Below are positions 5,169-8,766 of a stretch of 8,766 bases of DNA, one piece after another. The notes beneath the pieces were generated by a model. That model was not told the DNA's origin. It saw only the letters and a list, made by a program, of their open reading frames with translations, and searched no databases. This stretch comes from an uncultured Steroidobacter sp. (GTDB lineage Bacteria > Pseudomonadota > Gammaproteobacteria > Steroidobacterales > Steroidobacteraceae): contig CAMLEO010000296.1 in assembly GCA_946478975.1 (NCBI GenBank), forward strand, positions 1 through 8,766, read 5' to 3'. The position numbers were made by a program, and so were the translations under genes. Every line of letters begins with the position of its first letter. Position 1 is the first letter of the stretch.

Positions 5169-7535
5169 ATGAAGCTCGATCGACGCACAGTATTACAGGC
5201 CGCCGCCGCAACGACACTGCTGAGCTCCCCTCTGGCGCGAGCCGCCGGCAAGACGCAACGACCCGACCCAGCGAGTAACGTGCTTTGGTACACGAAGCCG
5301 GCCCAGGAATGGGTGGAGGCGCTGCCCGTCGGCAATGGCCGCATCGGCGCAATGATCTTCGGCGGCGTGCGCGATGAGCGACTGCAACTCAACGAGGACA
5401 CGCTTTGGAGTGGCGGTCCGTACGATCCGGCGAATCCCGAGGCGCGGGAGGCGCTGCCCGAAGTGCGTCGGCTGGTGTTCGCCGGCGAATATGAGCAAGC
5501 GACCGCGCTCGTCGACGCGAAAGTCATGGCGAAGCCGCTGCGACAGATGGCGTACCAGACAGTCGGCGATCTCGAGCTCACGTTTCCAACCCTGGGCGAG
5601 AGTATCGACTATCGGCGAACGCTCGATCTCGACGGCGCCATCGCCACGACGCAGTTCACCGCCGATGCCATCACCTACACCCGCGAGGTATTCGCGACTG
5701 CGCCCGACAACGTTCTGGTCATTCGCATTCGAGCCAGCCAGCCTCGTCGCATCAGCCTGGATGTGAGCTTCGGCGGGCCCTTGCCCTCCCAATCTGCCGT
5801 CCTGCCGGGCGGCGATCTGGTCATGCGGGGACGCAACTCCACCCAGAACGACGTGGCAGGCGCGCTGAAGTATGAAGCCCGCGCACGATTCCTGATCGCA
5901 GGCGGCAACAGAACTGCGAGCGACTCCTCCGTCAGTATTCGCGACGCCGACAGCGTGATCGTTTTGATCGCGATGGCAACGAGCCATCAGGACTACGAAC
6001 GCGCGAACGGTGATCCGGAAGCGCTCAACCAGCAGGCGCTGGAGCAAGCGGCGCAACACTCCTTCGATCAACTCTTGCGCCGACATCAAACCGATCATCG
6101 ACGTTTGTTCCGGCGAGTCGCCATCGATCTCGGCCGCACGCCGGCCGCCGATCGGCCGACCGACGAGCGCGTTCGCAACTCGCCCACCAGCGACGATCCC
6201 GCGCTCGCGGCTCTTTATTATCAGTATGGCCGTTACATGCTGATCGCCAGCTCGCGCCCTGGCACGCAGCCCGCGAACCTGCAGGGGTTATGGAACGACA
6301 AGCTCAATCCGCCCTGGGGCAGCAAATACACGATCAACATCAACACCGAAATGAATTATTGGCCGGCCGAGCCCACCGATCTGGGCGAATGCGTCGAGCC
6401 GCTGGTTGCGATGGTGAAAGACCTTGCCGTCACCGGCGCGCGAACCGCGAAGACGATGTATGGAGCGCGCGGCTGGGTCGTTCATCACAACACCGACCTG
6501 TGGCGCGCCACCGCTCCCATCGATGGAGCAAAGTACGGCATGTGGCCGATGGGCGGCGCGTGGCTGTGCCTGCATCTATGGGATCACTATGACTACGGGC
6601 GCGACGTTCGATATCTCGAATCCATCTATCCGCTGCTGAAATCCTGCGCCGAGTTTTTCCTGGACACGCTCGTACCGCATCCGAATGGCAAGTGGCGCGT
6701 CACCAATCCTTCGATGTCGCCGGAGAACAATCATCGCGGCGATGTTTCCATTGCCGCCGGCCCGACCATGGACAACCAGATTCTGCGCGACTTGTTTGCT
6801 CACACGGCCGCGGCCGCCGGAATCTTGAACCGCGATGCAGACTTCATATCGCAACTGGAACAGATGCGGCGCGCCCTGCCGCCCGATCAGATCGGCGCGC
6901 AGGGCCAGTTGCAGGAATGGCTGGAGGACTGGGACGCCAGCGTGCCGGACATTCATCACCGCCACGTCTCTCATTTATATGGTGTGTTTCCGTCCGGACA
7001 GATCAGCGTCGACTACACGCCCGAGCTGGCCAAAGCCGCTCGACGCTCGCTGGACATTCGCGGCGACAACGCGACCGGCTGGGGCATTGGCTGGCGTTTG
7101 AATCTGTGGGCTCGCCTTCGCGACGGCGAGCGCGCCCACCGCATCCTGAAGTTGCTGCTCGGCCCGGAACGTACGTATCCCAATTTGTTCGACGCGCATC
7201 CGCCGTTTCAGATCGACGGCAACTTCGGCGGCACCAGCGGCATCACCGAGATGCTCTTGCAAAGCCTCAAAACGCCCGCCGGTGACGACGAGGTCTGGCT
7301 GCTGCCGGCGCTGCCGAACGCCTGGGCGAAAGGTCACATCACGGGATTGCGCGCACGCGGCGGATTGAAAGTGGATCTGAGCTGGAGCAACGGTGCGCTC
7401 GCAGAGTGCCGCCTCGGCACGGAGCGCGACGGCAAATGGAACATTCGGCTCGGCGAGGCTGCGCTGATCGTTGAGATCAAGGCCGGACGTTCGAAAACTC
7501 TCCGGCTGCGGGAAGGCAAGCTGGTCGCGGCGTAG
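5169..7535 (+). CDS. GH95 alpha-L-fucosidase, exported
   Basis: Inverting glycoside hydrolase predicted to remove terminal alpha-1,2-linked L-fucose (family GH95; some members act on alpha-L-galactose). The product has 788 residues, the usual family length. Residues 1-25 form an export signal with a twin-arginine-like DRRTVLQ and a hydrophobic stretch ending ARA, so Tat export to the periplasm is likely. The N-terminal beta domain begins at about 38 (LWYTKPAQEWVEALPVGNGR, then LNEDTLWSGGP). The (alpha/alpha)6 catalytic barrel spans about 320-690: the Asn pair N390/N392 lies in TININTEMNYWP, the likely general acid E519 in SMSPENN, and D683 in QIDGNFGGT. These correspond to the catalytic set of Bifidobacterium AfcA. 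A C-terminal beta domain follows (VWLLPALPNAW). ATG 5169 is the only good start: an in-frame stop lies at 5154-5156 and no other start codon follows it. No Shine-Dalgarno is evident. The stop is 3 bp from that of the convergent IclR gene. Family assignment is firm; linkage specificity is inferred. Confidence 0.94.
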   Translation: MKLDRRTVLQAAAATTLLSSPLARAAGKTQRPDPASNVLWYTKPAQEWVEALPVGNGRIGAMIFGGVRDERLQLNEDTLWSGGPYDPANPEAREALPEVRRLVFAGEYEQATALVDAKVMAKPLRQMAYQTVGDLELTFPTLGESIDYRRTLDLDGAIATTQFTADAITYTREVFATAPDNVLVIRIRASQPRRISLDVSFGGPLPSQSAVLPGGDLVMRGRNSTQNDVAGALKYEARARFLIAGGNRTASDSSVSIRDADSVIVLIAMATSHQDYERANGDPEALNQQALEQAAQHSFDQLLRRHQTDHRRLFRRVAIDLGRTPAADRPTDERVRNSPTSDDPALAALYYQYGRYMLIASSRPGTQPANLQGLWNDKLNPPWGSKYTININTEMNYWPAEPTDLGECVEPLVAMVKDLAVTGARTAKTMYGARGWVVHHNTDLWRATAPIDGAKYGMWPMGGAWLCLHLWDHYDYGRDVRYLESIYPLLKSCAEFFLDTLVPHPNGKWRVTNPSMSPENNHRGDVSIAAGPTMDNQILRDLFAHTAAAAGILNRDADFISQLEQMRRALPPDQIGAQGQLQEWLEDWDASVPDIHHRHVSHLYGVFPSGQISVDYTPELAKAARRSLDIRGDNATGWGIGWRLNLWARLRDGERAHRILKLLLGPERTYPNLFDAHPPFQIDGNFGGTSGITEMLLQSLKTPAGDDEVWLLPALPNAWAKGHITGLRARGGLKVDLSWSNGALAECRLGTERDGKWNIRLGEAALIVEIKAGRSKTLRLREGKLVAA

Positions 7536-7538
7536 TGC

Positions 7539-8303
7539 TCAGCCGGCGCGAATCTTGTTCGAAATCTCGTTCGCCGTGTTGCGAATGGCGGCGGCCGTAT
7601 CTTTGATCGAGATCGCCATCGGCGTCTCGATGTAAGGACAGGTCAGCGCGGCGATCACTTCATCGTTGCCCATGATGGGAGCAGACAAATCGACGATGTG
7701 CCGGGTCACGTCGCTGTCCGCCCGCACGTGTTTCTGCGATCGCGCCGTGGCGGCTCGCTCGTCGAACGCCTTCCACACCTTCTGACTGACCGTGGGCGCC
7801 AGGCGCGTCTTCCATTCGGCCCGCACTTCTTCCGGCTGGAACGCATACAGCACCAGGCCGGACGTGGAATCGATCAGCGGCCGGTGATAGCCGACCCGCA
7901 CCGAGTAGCCCTGATTGCCGGGCGCCTCGATCCGCGCGACTACAACCATCTGGGTGTCGCTCGCGACCGCGAGATGACAGGACTGCCCGATGATACGAGT
8001 GAGCTTGCGCATCTCCGGCAGCGCATCCTCGAGCAGACTTTTCGCCGGCGCCCGCGCCACGCCCAGGGCAAACAGCTTGTTGGTGAGCTCGAAGCCCTCG
8101 CCCGATTCGGACTGCGCGACATAACCTCGGTGGACCAGCGCATCGACCATGCGAAACAGCTCACTCACCGAGCGATTCAGCTCGGTGGCGATTTGTGACA
8201 TGGTCAGCGGAGTGCCGCGCGCCGCAAGCAGTTCCAGGACATCCAGGCCCTTCTCCAGGGCGGGAGCACTATATTTGCGATCTTCGTCTTCGCGGGCAGC
8301 CAT
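7539..8303 (-). CDS. IclR-family transcriptional regulator
   Basis: DNA-binding regulator of 254 residues from ATG 8303. The N-terminal winged helix-turn-helix spans about 12-75 (APALEKGLDVLELL, then TMSQIATELNRSVSELFRMV as the HTH helices, and HRGYVAQ leading into the wing). The effector-binding domain covers about 85-254 (GQSCHLAVASDTQMVVVARI, SVRVGYHRPLIDSTSGLVL, LSAPIMG, AALTCPYIE). Family proteins are dimers or tetramers that respond to small metabolites. An upstream in-frame ATG at 8345 would add 14 residues and overlap the permease gene by 35 bp; 8303 is preferred because it gives usual family length and lies 7 bp after the permease stop, which fits translational coupling without a strong ribosome binding site of its own. 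Because it is encoded directly after FucP and beside GH95, fucose or a fucose catabolite is the natural candidate effector. That is inference. Confidence 0.93.
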   Translation of the reverse strand: MAAREDEDRKYSAPALEKGLDVLELLAARGTPLTMSQIATELNRSVSELFRMVDALVHRGYVAQSESGEGFELTNKLFALGVARAPAKSLLEDALPEMRKLTRIIGQSCHLAVASDTQMVVVARIEAPGNQGYSVRVGYHRPLIDSTSGLVLYAFQPEEVRAEWKTRLAPTVSQKVWKAFDERAATARSQKHVRADSDVTRHIVDLSAPIMGNDEVIAALTCPYIETPMAISIKDTAAAIRNTANEISNKIRAG

Positions 8304-8310
8304 GGTCACA

Positions 8311-8766
8311 TCATACAAGAGATCGGGCTGCGGCGGCCGAAGCATCGACTTCGAGCGTCGTCCTGTTGCCCGCCGTCCAGCCGAACCAGCCGATCACGAA
8401 GAAACAAGCGGTCGGGACCAGGATCGCCGTGCTGATCGCGCTCGCATCCGAGACCGCACCCATGACGGCCGTAAGCACTGCACCACCGATGATGCTCATC
8501 ACCAGGAACGATGCGGCCGTCTTGGTCAGCGGCCCCAGCTCGCGAATCGAGTTGGCGAAGATGGTTGGAAACATGATGGACATGAACAGGCTGGTCGCCG
8601 CCAGTGCGTACAGCCCCACGTGGCCGCCGACCACCACAGCCACCAGCGTCAGACCCACATTGATGAAGGCGAAGTACGCCATGAGCCGCGCCGGGGCGAT
8701 GCGGCTCATCATCGCCGTGCCCGCGAACCGGCCGACCATGAATGCGACCAGTGATGCCGTGAGATA
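8311..8766 (-). CDS. fucP: L-fucose permease (MFS), C-terminal part, runs off right edge
   Basis: Inner-membrane proton-coupled sugar symporter of the FucP branch of the major facilitator superfamily. Only the last 151 residues are in the window. They cover roughly the last four to five transmembrane helices and resemble the end of E. coli FucP: FMVGRFAGTAMMSRIAP, GGHVGLYALAATSLFMSI, FPTIFANSIRELG, TKTAASFLVMSIIGGAVLT and VMGAVSDASAI. The conserved GRF-GT, FPTIF and MGxVSD signatures are all present, followed by a final helix and a short cytoplasmic tail. The proton- and fucose-binding residues of the N-terminal half are outside the window, so fucose rather than glucose/galactose specificity (GluP-like relatives) is supported mainly by similarity and by the adjacent fucosidase. 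It lies upstream of the IclR gene in the same transcription unit, with a 7-bp gap. Confidence 0.88.
   Translation of the reverse strand, partial: YLTASLVAFMVGRFAGTAMMSRIAPARLMAYFAFINVGLTLVAVVVGGHVGLYALAATSLFMSIMFPTIFANSIRELGPLTKTAASFLVMSIIGGAVLTAVMGAVSDASAISTAILVPTACFFVIGWFGWTAGNRTTLEVDASAAAARSLV

Noticed and set aside
4724..5581. 285-codon minus-strand open frame spanning the GH35 end, DUF2905 and the GH95 start
   Set aside because: It overlaps three better-supported genes, has low-complexity Ser/Arg/Ala composition and no family resemblance.
5193..6098. 301-codon open frame antisense to the GH95 gene
   Set aside because: Shadow of the GH95 frame; composition is typical of antisense reading in GC-rich DNA.
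7698..8198. 166-codon plus-strand open frame within the IclR gene
   Set aside because: The opposite strand encodes a complete IclR protein with HTH and effector domains; this frame is its antisense shadow.
8304..8345. Upstream ATG 8345 for the IclR gene
   Set aside because: The 14 added residues do not look like part of the family fold and would overlap the permease gene by 35 bp; 8303 fits usual length and a tight operon gap.
8149..8754. 201-codon plus-strand open frame across the IclR start and permease gene
   Set aside because: It runs antisense to two genes with clear family signatures, and its product is rich in Arg/His/Asp without any domain.

Overview
The window reads as part of a carbohydrate (plant glycan or other fucosylated glycan) utilisation locus of a GC-rich Gram-negative bacterium. 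The large TonB-dependent receptor with the Xanthomonas/Caulobacter-type N-terminus, Sec and Tat signal peptides, a proteobacterial FucP-type permease and strong G/C bias at third codon positions suggest a proteobacterium, plausibly a gammaproteobacterium of the Xanthomonadales/Steroidobacter kind. The genus is an inference and was not tested.

Layout. (1) Positions 2-1609, minus strand: N-terminal ~536 residues of a TonB-dependent outer-membrane receptor, running off the left edge. (2) Positions 1610-1874: receptor leader and divergent control region with three 12-bp tandem repeats, an AT-rich core and two dyads. (3) 1875-4889, plus: a 1004-residue secreted multidomain GH35 beta-galactosidase. 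(4) 4846-5046, minus: a 66-residue two-helix membrane protein of the DUF2905 family, overlapping the 3' end of the GH35 gene tail to tail. (5) 5047-5168: short divergent intergenic region with a strong hairpin. (6) 5169-7535, plus: a 788-residue GH95 alpha-L-fucosidase with a Tat-like signal. (7) 7539-8303, minus: an IclR-family regulator, convergent with GH95 and only 3 bp away. (8) 8311-8766, minus: C-terminal 151 residues of an L-fucose permease (FucP, MFS), running off the right edge and lying just upstream of the IclR gene in the same direction.

How the parts fit. The receptor would bring a glycan fragment into the periplasm. The exported GH95 would remove terminal alpha-L-fucose, and the exported GH35 would remove the exposed beta-galactose. 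FucP would carry fucose across the inner membrane, and the IclR protein encoded with it is the obvious candidate sensor. A receptor with GH35 and GH95 recalls the xyloglucan loci of saprophytic gammaproteobacteria (Cellvibrio-type Bgl35/Afc95 plus a TonB receptor). The GH31 xylosidase and endo-xyloglucanase that would settle the substrate are not in the window, so other fucosyl-galactosyl glycans remain possible. No RNA gene, CRISPR array, insertion sequence or pseudogene was seen, and there is no gene-free stretch longer than 300 bp.
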